A stretch of DNA of 42,931 nucleotides from Bacteroidales bacterium (GTDB lineage: Bacteria > Bacteroidota > Bacteroidia > Bacteroidales > Bacteroidaceae): positions 1 through 42,931 of the forward strand of contig JAATGU010000153.1 of the NCBI GenBank assembly GCA_015654535.1, given 5' to 3'. The notes under the pieces are model-generated. The model saw only the letters and a program-made list of their open reading frames with translations. It made no database searches and was not told the DNA's origin. The position numbers and the translations under genes were made by a program. Shown piece by piece: positions 1 to 11,352 of this stretch (the stretch's first letter is position 1; each line of letters begins with the position of its first letter).

Positions 1-1
1 A

Positions 2-184
2 CGTCTGCGTTTCGGGATTGGTAACGATTTTCCCCGCGGTGGACAGATAGATTTTGTGTTAGGACATTTTTCAGATACCGATTTGGAAACGATGGATGAA
101 CGTTTGGAGACAGCAGGAGAAATTATAAAGAATTTCTGTTTGGCAGGGATTTCTATTACAATGACTCAATTTAATAAAAAATAA
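2..184 (+). CDS. pth: Peptidyl-tRNA hydrolase, C-terminal part (5' end outside window)
   Basis: The open frame enters from the left edge and ends at TAA 182-184, giving about 60 residues. It begins [20 protein letters not shown] and continues to the [14 protein letters not shown] helix, which is the usual C-terminal part of bacterial Pth (glycine-rich loop, then the F-x-x-x-E region). The enzyme cleaves peptidyl-tRNA released from stalled ribosomes and recycles tRNA in the cytoplasm. The S4-domain gene starts 6 bases downstream, so the two are very likely co-transcribed. Both deal with failed translation complexes, which fits a shared operon. The catalytic N-terminal half cannot be checked because it lies outside the window. 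Confidence 0.9.
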   Translation, partial: RLRFGIGNDFPRGGQIDFVLGHFSDTDLETMDERLETAGEIIKNFCLAGISITMTQFNKK

Positions 185-190
185 AAGATC

Positions 191-613
191 ATGGGTGAAG
201 CAAGAATAGACAAATGGATGTGGGCCACACGCATATTCAAAACACGTACCATCGCTGCCGAAGCTTGTAAAAAAGGTCGCGTCACCATTAACAATTCACA
301 AGTAAAGCCTGCACGTACAATCAGGGTTGGCGATGTCATTCAAGTAAGAAAGCCACCTATTACCTATTCATTTAAAGTGTTGCAGCCAATAGAAAAACGA
401 ATTGGAGCAAAGCTAGTTCCAGAGTATCTACAAAACGTTACTACTGCGGATCAATACGAATTACTCGAGATGAGCAGAGTCAGCGGTTTTGTGGACAGAG
501 CCCGGGGAACGGGACGCCCCACTAAAAAAGATAGAAGGGAAATAGAAACATTCGGTACACCTGAATTTTCAGATGATTTTGACTTCGATTTTGATTTTGA
601 AGGAAAGGATTAA
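191..613 (+). CDS. hslR: S4-domain RNA-binding protein, Hsp15-like
   Basis: This 140-residue protein starts with MGEARIDKWMWATRIFKTRT, an N-terminal S4 RNA-binding domain (residues about 4-65) of the Hsp15 type. Hsp15 binds 50S subunits that carry a stranded nascent chain and helps recycle them. After the S4 fold comes the basic segment RARGTGRPTKKDRREIE (about 103-120) that is typical of the family. The tail is a run of alternating Asp/Phe (DDFDFDFDFE), an acidic low-complexity end. The gene sits 6 bases after pth in the same orientation, and its transcript runs into a strong hairpin at 761-800. The assignment to the Hsp15 family is firm; its stress role is inferred from relatives. Confidence 0.88.
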   Translation: MGEARIDKWMWATRIFKTRTIAAEACKKGRVTINNSQVKPARTIRVGDVIQVRKPPITYSFKVLQPIEKRIGAKLVPEYLQNVTTADQYELLEMSRVSGFVDRARGTGRPTKKDRREIETFGTPEFSDDFDFDFDFEGKD

Positions 614-760
614 AACAAAACAGTCTTTTAAAACTTACCCATAAATATAAAATCTATTTTACATCTGATAAAAAAAAGTCCCGGAGTTTTACAAAAAAAC
701 GCAAATGAATCTCTCATCCATCACTAATCAGAATAAATAGCTGATTAATAATAAAAAAGG

Positions 761-800
761 AAGTGAGAGATACAATTTATTTCTCACTTATCTCTCACTT
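761..800. terminator. Bidirectional intrinsic terminator between convergent genes
   Basis: A perfect 12-bp inverted repeat (AAGTGAGAGATA at 761-772, TATCTCTCACTT at 789-800) encloses a 16-nt loop. On the + strand it is followed by a short T run. On the - strand the hairpin is followed by CC and a run of six T (from the A-run at 753-758). It lies between the + strand pth-hslR unit and the - strand HIT gene, so it can serve both. The rest of the 614-861 gap shows no gene. Confidence 0.8.
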
Positions 801-861
801 TTTAAAGCTATCTGCCACTAAAATGAGGCCTTTTAATATTTTCAATCCACTTAATAATTGA

Positions 862-1284
862 CTATAGATTCGTTTTTACCGCATCAATTAATTTCTGATA
901 TTCAACATCACTAAGATAAACTTTCCCAGGATTCATAGCAAACGTTCCACCAAAATCAGGACCATCTACATATTTAGGAGCTAAGTGAAAGTGAAGGTGA
1001 GATAACTTATCGGAGTAAGCACCATAATTAATTTTTTCAGGATGAAAAGCTTTATTCATGGCACGAGTTACTTTTGCAACATCAGCCATAAAAGCATTGC
1101 GTTCTTCATCGTTTAATTCAAAAAGGTCATTTACATGGTCTTTATATGCCACCAGGCAACGACCACGGTAAGTTTGCTCTTTAAAAAGAAAAACTCTGGA
1201 TACGCTCAATTGAGCAATTTCAATCATTAAATCGTGTAAAGTCTGATTGTTTTGGCAATACAGACAATCTTTAGGATCACTCAT
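862..1284 (-). CDS. HIT family nucleotide hydrolase/transferase
   Basis: The 140-residue product carries the histidine triad HLHFHLAP (H96, H98, H100), which forms the alpha-phosphate binding loop of HIT enzymes. An N-terminal CLYC pair (C7, C10) resembles the zinc-binding cysteines of HINT/Fhit-like members. HIT proteins hydrolyse or transfer nucleotide monophosphates from substrates such as AMP-lysine, ADP-sugars or dinucleoside polyphosphates; the substrate here cannot be read from the sequence. Length and motif spacing are normal for the family. It stands alone: the antiporter ends about 60 bases upstream on the same strand, and the shared terminator at 761-800 lies downstream. No regulatory site is clear, although TACTTTTA at 1313-1320 (- strand) could be a weak -7 element. 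Confidence 0.88.
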   Translation of the reverse strand: MSDPKDCLYCQNNQTLHDLMIEIAQLSVSRVFLFKEQTYRGRCLVAYKDHVNDLFELNDEERNAFMADVAKVTRAMNKAFHPEKINYGAYSDKLSHLHFHLAPKYVDGPDFGGTFAMNPGKVYLSDVEYQKLIDAVKTNL

Positions 1285-1347
1285 GGTTATTCTATTTAAT
1301 ATATTAATGGTGTAAAAGTAATAATTATTCCTTTAATAAAAATGGAA

Positions 1348-3606
1348 TTATTCATTCTTTTGATTTACTAATTCATATACATGTCCTTTTTCCCCTACTA
1401 CCCACACCACATCACCTTCCTGAAAAGGGACACTCACATCGGGAGTTCTCAGCGTATTTCCATCACGTTCCAATCCCACTATCAAGCATTTATAACTATC
1501 ACGTATGCCCGATTCACGAATCGTTTTACCTAAAAAGACAGAATCTGAATCAATTATAAATTGTTTCAAGGTCATTTCACTTTTCTCAATATCTTTATCT
1601 TCAATCGTCACATCCGCCTTCATCATTTGTTCACTGAAAATATTAAGTTGATCATCGGTTCCAATAACTTGAATCTTGTCCAAGGGGAAAAGTCTGGTTG
1701 AAGGTCCGGGAATATTTATCCGGTGTAGACCTCGAAGAATGGAAACAATGTGTATGCCATACTTTTTACCAAGATTCAATTCCACTAATGTTTTTCCCGA
1801 CCAAATTGATTCACCGGGAATTTCAAAATCAGCCAGATGTAAATCACGTGAGAGTAAACTACCTGCATAAGCAGGCTTTTTAGTTCCCATATATTCGGCA
1901 TGTACATCACGGAAACGGAGATTTTGAAGAAACTTTCGTTCAATAAGGATGGATTGCTTTTTTAATTTCCGGGAATAGACCATCATAAACACGAGAATAA
2001 TTGCCACTCCCAAGGCTAAACCGATTGATGCTTTGAATAAGCTAGCAATAATAAACATGACATATACCACGGCGATTACTACCCGCAAAACGATAGTGGA
2101 CACTAACGAACCACGATTCACATGGTTATCCTCCCATAAAGCAATAAATTCAACTGAATGATTTTTCTTCATTACTATTGCTCTCAGGAAAGGAGCAATA
2201 CAAAGAATAGTGAATATAGCTCCGGCTAATGAACCCCAAAAATGAGAAAGATAATCTTGAAAAGACGGAACTACAAAGCGAAAAGACAAGGTAATAATGG
2301 CAACAATAATAATGGAATAAATAACAATAATCTTTCCCATCGCCAAGAGTAATATCTTCCAGTTGCTCTCTGAGTTCACCGTCGGCGAACCAGAAGAGTA
2401 ACGATCCAAAAAGCGTTTCCATGAACGGGGTAATGTTCGTTCCACCCGATTATAAGCCGGTTCGGCCAAACGAATCATATAGGGAGTAAGAAAAGTAGTG
2501 ATAACAGATACCGCAACTACAATGGGGTACAGAAAATCACTCGTTACATGCAGACTTACTCCTAACGAAGCAATGATGAAAGCAAACTCACCAATTTGCG
2601 TTAAACTGAAACCGCACTGCATCGCAGTCTTTAAAGGTTGTCCTGCCAAAAGTACACCAAAAGTGCCGAAAACAGATTGCCCCAGAATCACAGCAATACT
2701 AATCACCGCTATCGGAAGGGCATACTCCACAATCAAAGCAGGATTGACCATCATTCCTACAGAAACAAAAAAGATTGCTCCAAAGAGATTTTTTACCGGC
2801 TTCACCAAATGTTCAATATGCTCCGCCTCAATCGTTTCAGCTAAGATAGAACCCATAATAAATGCACCAAATGCAGAAGAAAACCCAGCCTTCGAGGCAA
2901 GTACCACCATCCCGAAACACATTCCCAGAGAAACAATCAAAAGCGTTTCATCACTCATCAACTTTCGTGTTTTTTTTAGGAATTCCGGAATAAGAAATAT
3001 TCCTACAACAAACCAAAGGATCAGAAAGAATATCAATTTACCTATACTTTCAATCATTTCAACTCCTTGAAAATTTTTACTCACAGCCATTGTAGAAAGC
3101 ACCACCATGAGAACAATTGCCAGAATATCTTCTAATATTAAAATACCAAGCACCAGTCCGGCAAATTTCTTCTTTCCCAGCCCCATATCCTCAAAGGCTT
3201 TATATATAATGGTAGTAGAAGACATCGCAATCATCCCCCCGAGGAAGATGCAATCCATCCGATGCCAGCCGAAGGCCATACCAACAACTATGCCCACTAA
3301 AATCATACAAAAGATAACGGTACAAGCCGCAATGATGGCCGTACCTCCTACTTTCATTATTTTCTTAAAACTAAATTCCAGTCCAAGAGCAAAGAGAAGA
3401 AAGATCACACCAATATCCGCCCAGGTCTGTATATTTGCCTTATCAATCACAGAAGGGGTGAATGATAAATGCGGGCTGGTGATAAATCCTGCAACAACAT
3501 ATCCTAAAACCAACGGTTGCTTTAATTTCTTAAACACTAACGTGATAATCCCCGCAGAAACAAGTATTAATGCCAAATCGGCTATAAGATTCGGTAAATA
3601 GGTCAT
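1348..3606 (-). CDS. Monovalent cation:proton antiporter, KefB/CPA2 type, with C-terminal RCK_C (TrkA-C) domains
   Basis: About 752 residues. Residues 1-390 form a multi-pass Na+/H+ exchanger domain with motifs such as FLLFALGLEFS and MSSTTIIYKAFED, typical of CPA2 antiporters (KefB/KefC/GerN). More membrane segments follow to about residue 560. The soluble tail holds two TrkA-C-like ligand-binding modules (about 590-665 and 675-750); there is no Rossmann TrkA-N domain, so it is not a canonical KefB/C. It probably exchanges K+ or Na+ for H+ across the inner membrane under control of a bound ligand. A longer reading from ATG 3648 is possible, but a good promoter -7 (TATCTTTG, 3630-3637) lies inside that extension, so ATG 3606 (MTYLPNLIADLAL) is preferred. 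Confidence 0.87.
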   Translation of the reverse strand: MTYLPNLIADLALILVSAGIITLVFKKLKQPLVLGYVVAGFITSPHLSFTPSVIDKANIQTWADIGVIFLLFALGLEFSFKKIMKVGGTAIIAACTVIFCMILVGIVVGMAFGWHRMDCIFLGGMIAMSSTTIIYKAFEDMGLGKKKFAGLVLGILILEDILAIVLMVVLSTMAVSKNFQGVEMIESIGKLIFFLILWFVVGIFLIPEFLKKTRKLMSDETLLIVSLGMCFGMVVLASKAGFSSAFGAFIMGSILAETIEAEHIEHLVKPVKNLFGAIFFVSVGMMVNPALIVEYALPIAVISIAVILGQSVFGTFGVLLAGQPLKTAMQCGFSLTQIGEFAFIIASLGVSLHVTSDFLYPIVVAVSVITTFLTPYMIRLAEPAYNRVERTLPRSWKRFLDRYSSGSPTVNSESNWKILLLAMGKIIVIYSIIIVAIITLSFRFVVPSFQDYLSHFWGSLAGAIFTILCIAPFLRAIVMKKNHSVEFIALWEDNHVNRGSLVSTIVLRVVIAVVYVMFIIASLFKASIGLALGVAIILVFMMVYSRKLKKQSILIERKFLQNLRFRDVHAEYMGTKKPAYAGSLLSRDLHLADFEIPGESIWSGKTLVELNLGKKYGIHIVSILRGLHRINIPGPSTRLFPLDKIQVIGTDDQLNIFSEQMMKADVTIEDKDIEKSEMTLKQFIIDSDSVFLGKTIRESGIRDSYKCLIVGLERDGNTLRTPDVSVPFQEGDVVWVVGEKGHVYELVNQKNE

Positions 3607-3629
3607 TGTACTTTCAGATTTGATGCTTA

Positions 3630-3637
3630 CAAAGATA
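3630..3637 (-). promoter_or_regulatory. Promoter -7 element for the antiporter gene
   Basis: On the - strand the sequence reads TATCTTTG, an exact match to the Bacteroidales -7 consensus TAnnTTTG. It sits about 24 bases upstream of the preferred ATG at 3606. No good -33 TTTG is visible at the expected 19-21 nt spacing. Confidence 0.5.
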
Positions 3638-3676
3638 CTTTTTTTCAAGCAAAAAGAAAGAATGTTATAAAAAAAA

Positions 3677-3712
3677 GAACGATGCCATCGTATTTCTATG
3701 ATAACACCGTTC
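3677..3712 (-). terminator. Intrinsic terminator downstream of gcvT
   Basis: Read on the - strand, a 13-bp stem (3712-3700 with 3689-3677, three G-U wobbles) with a 10-nt loop is followed directly by a run of T from the A-rich 3670-3676. The wobbles pair only in the - strand RNA, which fits termination of the pepT-gcvT transcript before the antiporter gene. Confidence 0.72.
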
Positions 3713-3741
3713 CTGTTTTTTTTAGTTTCAACCTGCCTATT

Positions 3742-4824
3742 CTATTTTCTGAATGGAGGTTTTACCACTACCGCTTTAATTCCTTTTCCACGAATCTTGA
3801 TAAAAATTTCCGTACCGAGTTTGGAATAGGCCGTTTGCACATATCCCATACCAATGCCTATCTTCCGGATGGGAGACATGGTGCCGGAAGTTACCTCACC
3901 GATCTTTTCTCCTTCTGCGTTAGTCAGTTCATAACCCTGACGGGGAATGCCCCGATCTATAGCTTCAAAGGCAACTAATTTGCGAGTGACGCCTTCGCTT
4001 TTTTGTTTTTCCAGAAATGCCCGGGAAATAAAATCCTTTCCTTCAACGAACTTTGTGATCCATCCCAATCCTGCTTCAAGCGGAGAAGTGGTGTCATTCA
4101 GATCATTACCGTAAAGACAGAAACCCATTTCCAAACGCAATGTATCTCGTGCGCCTAAACCGATTGGTTTAATGCCAAACTCAGCTCCATACTCGAATAT
4201 AAATTCCCAAATTCTTTCTCCACATTCCGGATTGAAATAAAGTTCAAAACCTCCGGCTCCGGTATATCCCGTATTAGATATGATAACAGAGTATCCGGCC
4301 AATTCACCCATAGTAAAACCATAGTAAGGGATTTTGGAAAGATCTACCGAAGTAAGCTTTTGCAATACTGTGATTGCTTTGGGACCTTGAACAGCAAGCT
4401 GAGCCATTCTGTCGGAAGCATTTTCCAGCTCTGCTTTATCAACGTTGTGCCTCACACACCAGTTCCAGTCTTTTTCAATGTTGGACGCATTGACCACCAG
4501 CAAATATTTTTCAGGTTCATAATGATACACCAATAAATCATCCACAATGCCGCCCTCTTCATTCGGGAAACAGGTATATTGTGCCTTACCAATGGGTAAG
4601 GAAGCCACATCATTGGAGGTTACTTTCTGAAGAAAGGCAAGCGCATGAGGCCCTTTTACCCAGAACTCTCCCATGTGAGACACGTCAAAAACACCTACAT
4701 TATTGCATACAGTGAGATGTTCATCTATAATTCCGGAATATTCTATCGGCATATTATAGCCGGCAAACTCGTGCATCTTGGCACCCAGTGCGATATGTTT
4801 TTCTGTAAACGGAGTTGTTTTCAT
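3742..4824 (-). CDS. gcvT: Aminomethyltransferase (glycine cleavage system T protein)
   Basis: The 360-residue product matches GcvT in length and motifs: [17 protein letters not shown] at the start, VFDVSHMGE near residue 45, [10 protein letters not shown] with the conserved catalytic-region aspartates D95/D96, and [14 protein letters not shown] followed by LYGND near residues 223-240. It moves the aminomethyl carbon from the lipoylated H protein to tetrahydrofolate, releasing ammonia and giving 5,10-methylene-THF. No gcvH or gcvP is in the window, so the complex must be encoded in more than one locus. It starts 9 bases after the pepT stop on the same strand, so it is translated from a pepT-gcvT transcript that ends at the hairpin 3677-3712. 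Confidence 0.95.
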   Translation of the reverse strand: MKTTPFTEKHIALGAKMHEFAGYNMPIEYSGIIDEHLTVCNNVGVFDVSHMGEFWVKGPHALAFLQKVTSNDVASLPIGKAQYTCFPNEEGGIVDDLLVYHYEPEKYLLVVNASNIEKDWNWCVRHNVDKAELENASDRMAQLAVQGPKAITVLQKLTSVDLSKIPYYGFTMGELAGYSVIISNTGYTGAGGFELYFNPECGERIWEFIFEYGAEFGIKPIGLGARDTLRLEMGFCLYGNDLNDTTSPLEAGLGWITKFVEGKDFISRAFLEKQKSEGVTRKLVAFEAIDRGIPRQGYELTNAEGEKIGEVTSGTMSPIRKIGIGMGYVQTAYSKLGTEIFIKIRGKGIKAVVVKPPFRK

Positions 4825-4833
4825 ATCTCTTGC

Positions 4834-6057
4834 TTATTTGCTGGCTACTAACTCGGTAATTTTCACGATCACCTTCATGGCTTTTTCCATGGACTGAACG
4901 GGTACAAACTCGTATCTTCCGTGGAAATTTAATCCACCTGCAAAGATATTAGGACAAGGCAATCCTTTAAACGAAAGTTGCGCACCGTCCGTTCCTCCAC
5001 GGATTGCTTTGACTTGTGGTTCTACTCCTACTGCCTTCATGGCGGCAAAGGCTGTATTGATAATATGCATCACCGGTTCAATCTGCTCGCGCATGTTATA
5101 ATATTGATCTTTCAGTTCAAGAGTCGCGGTTCCTTGACCAAATTCGGCATTGATCTTGCGAACTAAATGTTCCACTTCCGCTTTGCGACTTTCAAATTTA
5201 GAACGATCGTGGTCACGGACAATATAAGAAAGAACGGTTTGTTCCACATCTCCGGTGATACCAATCAAATGATAAAAACCTTCGTACCCTTCCGTGTGTT
5301 CAGGAGATTCGTGACGTGGAAACATGGTAATAAACTGATTGGCTATGCGGATAGAGTTAATCATTTTATGTTTGGCGTATCCCGGATGCACGTTACGGCC
5401 TTTAAAGGTAATCTTGGCAGACGCAGCGTTGAAGTTTTCAAATTCCAACTCTCCCAATTCTCCACCATCCATAGTGTATGCCCATTCACATCCGAATTTT
5501 TCCACATCAAACTTATGGGCGCCCTCGCCTATTTCTTCATCAGGGTTAAATCCGATGCGGATCTTTCCATGCTTAATTTCGGGATGTTCATTCAAATAAG
5601 CCATGGCTGAAATAATTTCCGCGATGCCCGCTTTGTCATCTGCTCCAAGGAGCGTTTTGCCATCTGTAACGATCAAGTCTTCTCCTTTATGATCCAGCAG
5701 TTCGGGGAATTGAGAAGGTGAAAGAATCACTTTATCTTCCTCACAAAGAATGATATCCTTGCCGTCATACTTCTCCACAATACGGGGAGTAACATGTTTA
5801 CCGCTCATATCCGGACTGGTATCCAAATGGGCAATAAACCCGATAGTAGGTACTTTTCTGTCTATGTTAGCAGGAAGGGTGGCAAAAAGGTAACCATAGT
5901 TATCTAAAGTAATCTCTTCCAGTCCAAGAGCTTCCAGCTCTGTTTTAAGATATTCGGCGAAAATCATTTGTCCGGGAGTACTTGGAGTGAGGCGTGTTAG
6001 CTCGTCCGATTGAGTGTCAAAGCTTACATATTTAAAAAATCGTTCAACTAATGTCAT
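4834..6057 (-). CDS. pepT: Peptidase T (tripeptide aminopeptidase)
   Basis: The 407-residue protein is an M20 metallopeptidase of the PepT family. The metal ligands and catalytic residues are all in place: HLDT (H77, D79), GADDKAG (D140), NPDEEIG (E174 catalytic, E175 ligand), [10 protein letters not shown], and FHGRYEFVP near the C terminus with the last histidine ligand. PepT removes the N-terminal residue of tripeptides in the cytoplasm using two zinc ions. It is first in an operon with gcvT. A promoter is visible at 6093-6123, with the -33 box inside the loop region of the upstream terminator. Confidence 0.95.
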   Translation of the reverse strand: MTLVERFFKYVSFDTQSDELTRLTPSTPGQMIFAEYLKTELEALGLEEITLDNYGYLFATLPANIDRKVPTIGFIAHLDTSPDMSGKHVTPRIVEKYDGKDIILCEEDKVILSPSQFPELLDHKGEDLIVTDGKTLLGADDKAGIAEIISAMAYLNEHPEIKHGKIRIGFNPDEEIGEGAHKFDVEKFGCEWAYTMDGGELGELEFENFNAASAKITFKGRNVHPGYAKHKMINSIRIANQFITMFPRHESPEHTEGYEGFYHLIGITGDVEQTVLSYIVRDHDRSKFESRKAEVEHLVRKINAEFGQGTATLELKDQYYNMREQIEPVMHIINTAFAAMKAVGVEPQVKAIRGGTDGAQLSFKGLPCPNIFAGGLNFHGRYEFVPVQSMEKAMKVIVKITELVASK

Positions 6058-6092
6058 TTCATTCTATTATTATGTTATTTTTATACTTGCTG

Positions 6093-6123
6093 TAAAGGTA
6101 GAAAAAGAGCCACGAATTACAAA
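6093..6123 (-). promoter_or_regulatory. Putative pepT-gcvT promoter overlapping the upstream terminator
   Basis: On the - strand TTTG (6123-6120) is followed after exactly 19 nt by TACCTTTA (6100-6093), close to the Bacteroidales -33/-7 consensus TTTG-N19-TAnnTTTG. The predicted start of transcription lies about 30 bases before the pepT ATG. The -33 box falls at the arm/loop junction of the hairpin 6107-6137. Confidence 0.5.
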
Positions 6124-6137
6124 GTAATCCGTGGCTC
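6107..6137. terminator. Bidirectional intrinsic terminator after the GH2 beta-galactosidase gene
   Basis: GAGCCACG-A-ATTAC (6107-6120) pairs with GTAAT-C-CGTGGCTC (6124-6137) with one mismatch and a 3-nt loop. T runs follow on both strands (6138-6142 on +, A-run 6102-6106 read as T on -). It closes the PUL transcript about 40 bases after the stop at 6180 and separates it from pepT. Confidence 0.85.
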
Positions 6138-6179
6138 TTTTTCATTTTTTAGTTTTCAACCTGTTTCCTTAAAGTGATT

Positions 6180-9326
<3,147 letters not shown>

Positions 9327-9392
9327 TTATTTAAGTATATATGTTCAATTATTCCTTTATATAATTTGCTTTTACTAAAGTCTCATTTTCAT

Positions 9393-9484
9393 TTTGATAT
9401 ATATCATCGTATGCATTTGATATATATCGAAGCTACCTTTTGATATACATCTAAATGAGTGTTTGATATATATCGTAACCAGAC
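9393..9484. repeat. Four 23-bp direct repeats with a palindromic GATATAyATC core
   Basis: The element TTTGATATAyATC occurs four times at exact 23-bp steps, starting at 9393, 9416, 9439 and 9462 (ATATATC in copies 1, 2 and 4, ATACATC in copy 3). The remaining 10 bases of each unit differ. The core GATATATATC is a perfect palindrome. The block fills the gap between the two GH2 genes, 36-107 bases after the beta-glucuronidase gene's stop and 73-164 bases before the ATG of the beta-galactosidase gene. Constant spacing near two helical turns and degenerate spacers suggest protein-binding sites on one DNA face, but the binding protein is unknown. Confidence 0.85.
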
Positions 9485-9499
9485 TTTCCTTATAGTAAT

Positions 9500-11308
9500 T
9501 TACTTTTTAGCCTGTTCTTGCTCCTTCTTCATCCTATAGAAATCTTGTAACACGTAGAACGCCTTCTTCTTTAAGCCCCTTTCGGAGATAACTCCTTTGC
9601 GGTTAAAGAAATCCTGAATGCCGCTCAACTGGCGACGAGTGGAGCGGAAATCCATCAGTATCCACGGAGAAGTTCCCGCAAATCCCTCTGTGCGGTTATA
9701 CATTTCCAGTGTGTTCCGGTAAAGCTCCTCCTGATATTCCTCCGTCCAGCGTTCATCTTTGTCACCATGCTTGCCTTGAAGCGCTTCTCCACCAAATTCA
9801 CTGATAAAGAACGGCTTGTTGTAAGGGATATCCCACTGCCGGGTTTTGCAATCTTCAGGCGTTCCGCCATACCATCCCAGATAATTGTTGAAACTGATAA
9901 TGTCGAAATATCTGCTCATACTATCTTTTACCTGACTGATGTTCCCTTTTGTTCCGGTCACTTCCATGGCCATGCTCAGCAAGCGAGTGTTATCTTTAGC
10001 CCGAACCTGGGCGGCAAGTCTGGCAAGAAACCGATCCCGCGCCTCACTGTGCGGAGTCTCGTTGGCCACCGACCAAATAATAATGCCACAACGATTTTTA
10101 TCCCGCTCCATCATATCCTTCAATTGTGTGGAGGCATTTTTATAAGTCTCCGGATCACTCCAGTGGATGGTCCAGTAGACCGGTATTTCACTCCACACCA
10201 TCAAGCCCATCTCCTCGGCCGCACGTACCATAAATTCATTGTGCGGGTAGTGAGCCAATCGGACAAAGTTACATCCCAACTCCTTTGCCCAGCTAAGGAG
10301 CACCACCGATTCTTCTTTCGAGAACACCCGTCCCTGACGATAGGGTGCTTCCTCGTGAATGGAAATTCCCCGAAGGAAAGTCTTCTTTCCATTCAGCAAA
10401 ATACTTTTTCCTTGTGTCTCTATCTGTCGGAAACCAATCTTGTCTTTCAGCACCTCGTCACCGTGACGAATCACCACCTCATATAGTTTGGGAGCATCGG
10501 GCGACCATAACTTTGGTTTGGTTTTACAGGTGAAGGTCACTTTCCCTTCAGCATCGGTCCGTAATTTCTGTTGAATTTTTAGTTCGGGAATCTCCAAAGA
10601 GATCTCCACATCGGGCGTTTTCTGGTTGAGCTGAACGTATCCTTCAATACGATCATAGTGTCCTTTGGGAAGTTGTACCAGATAATCATCCACAAATACA
10701 CGGGGAGTCTCCACCAACATCACATCACGCGTGATGCCACCGTAGTTCCACCAATCGGAATTCACCGTGGGCACACCCTCCGGTCGGCGTTCATTGTTCA
10801 CCCTAAGGATCACAAAATTCGCACCCTCCTTTAATTTATCCGTGACATCAAAGTTGAACGGAGTGAATCCTCCTTCATGCACCCCCACAGGTTCTCCATT
10901 CAGGTAAACATCCGCATGATAATTCACCGCGCCAAAATAAAGAAAGGCCCGGGTTCCAGGCTTTGAAGTGTAATTAAAATCCCTCTTATACCAAATGCTC
11001 CCTTCATAAAAAAACAATTTCTCGTCCTGCGTATTCCAGTCACCCGGAACCTTCATCAGCGGAGCCGTATCAAAATTATATTCCACCAAATCCGATTTAG
11101 AGGTAGCCTTTTTATTTCTGAAAAAGCCGTCTTTACTTGCGTTCAGCCGATAGTCATAATATCCATTATCAAACGGATCGACAATATAATTCCACGAACC
11201 ATTGAGAGAGGTCACGTGGCGCGCATACACATTATTTAATATGCTATCCGCCTTTGCCTGAGACCAAACAGCCATGCAGGCAATCAAAATCATTAGTAAT
11301 CTTTTCAT
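9500..11308 (-). CDS. GH2 beta-glucuronidase, exported
   Basis: The 602-residue product has a signal peptide (1-20, ending SQAKA) and the short GH2 layout of beta-glucuronidases: jelly roll (25-200), Ig-like (205-297), TIM barrel (300-600). The acid/base is E417 in WSVANETPH and the nucleophile E504 in ISEFGGEA. DFFNRKGV contains N569-R570-K571, the NxK motif that binds the substrate carboxylate in beta-glucuronidases (N566/K568 in E. coli UidA); plain beta-galactosidases lack it. It should release terminal GlcA from oligosaccharides in the periplasm. It follows the DUF2264 gene by 44 bases and precedes the repeat block and LacZ-like gene. Glucuronidase is favoured over galactosidase because of the NxK motif. 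Confidence 0.85.
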   Translation of the reverse strand: MKRLLMILIACMAVWSQAKADSILNNVYARHVTSLNGSWNYIVDPFDNGYYDYRLNASKDGFFRNKKATSKSDLVEYNFDTAPLMKVPGDWNTQDEKLFFYEGSIWYKRDFNYTSKPGTRAFLYFGAVNYHADVYLNGEPVGVHEGGFTPFNFDVTDKLKEGANFVILRVNNERRPEGVPTVNSDWWNYGGITRDVMLVETPRVFVDDYLVQLPKGHYDRIEGYVQLNQKTPDVEISLEIPELKIQQKLRTDAEGKVTFTCKTKPKLWSPDAPKLYEVVIRHGDEVLKDKIGFRQIETQGKSILLNGKKTFLRGISIHEEAPYRQGRVFSKEESVVLLSWAKELGCNFVRLAHYPHNEFMVRAAEEMGLMVWSEIPVYWTIHWSDPETYKNASTQLKDMMERDKNRCGIIIWSVANETPHSEARDRFLARLAAQVRAKDNTRLLSMAMEVTGTKGNISQVKDSMSRYFDIISFNNYLGWYGGTPEDCKTRQWDIPYNKPFFISEFGGEALQGKHGDKDERWTEEYQEELYRNTLEMYNRTEGFAGTSPWILMDFRSTRRQLSGIQDFFNRKGVISERGLKKKAFYVLQDFYRMKKEQEQAKK

Positions 11309-11352
11309 GATATTTATTCTTTCTATACGTTAATCCCTGATTATTTATATCC

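Noticed and set aside
2498..3070. A 190-codon + strand frame inside the antiporter gene
   Set aside because: Antisense to conserved transmembrane segments; residue pattern is the mirror of hydrophobic codons on the other strand.
9393..9484. The 23-bp repeats as a small CRISPR array
   Set aside because: The conserved part is only about 13 bases, the variable parts are 10 bases, and no cas gene is near; far below CRISPR repeat and spacer lengths.
9767..10486. A 239-codon open frame on the + strand opposite the beta-glucuronidase gene
   Set aside because: Antisense shadow of conserved codons; no recognisable protein features and no start region.
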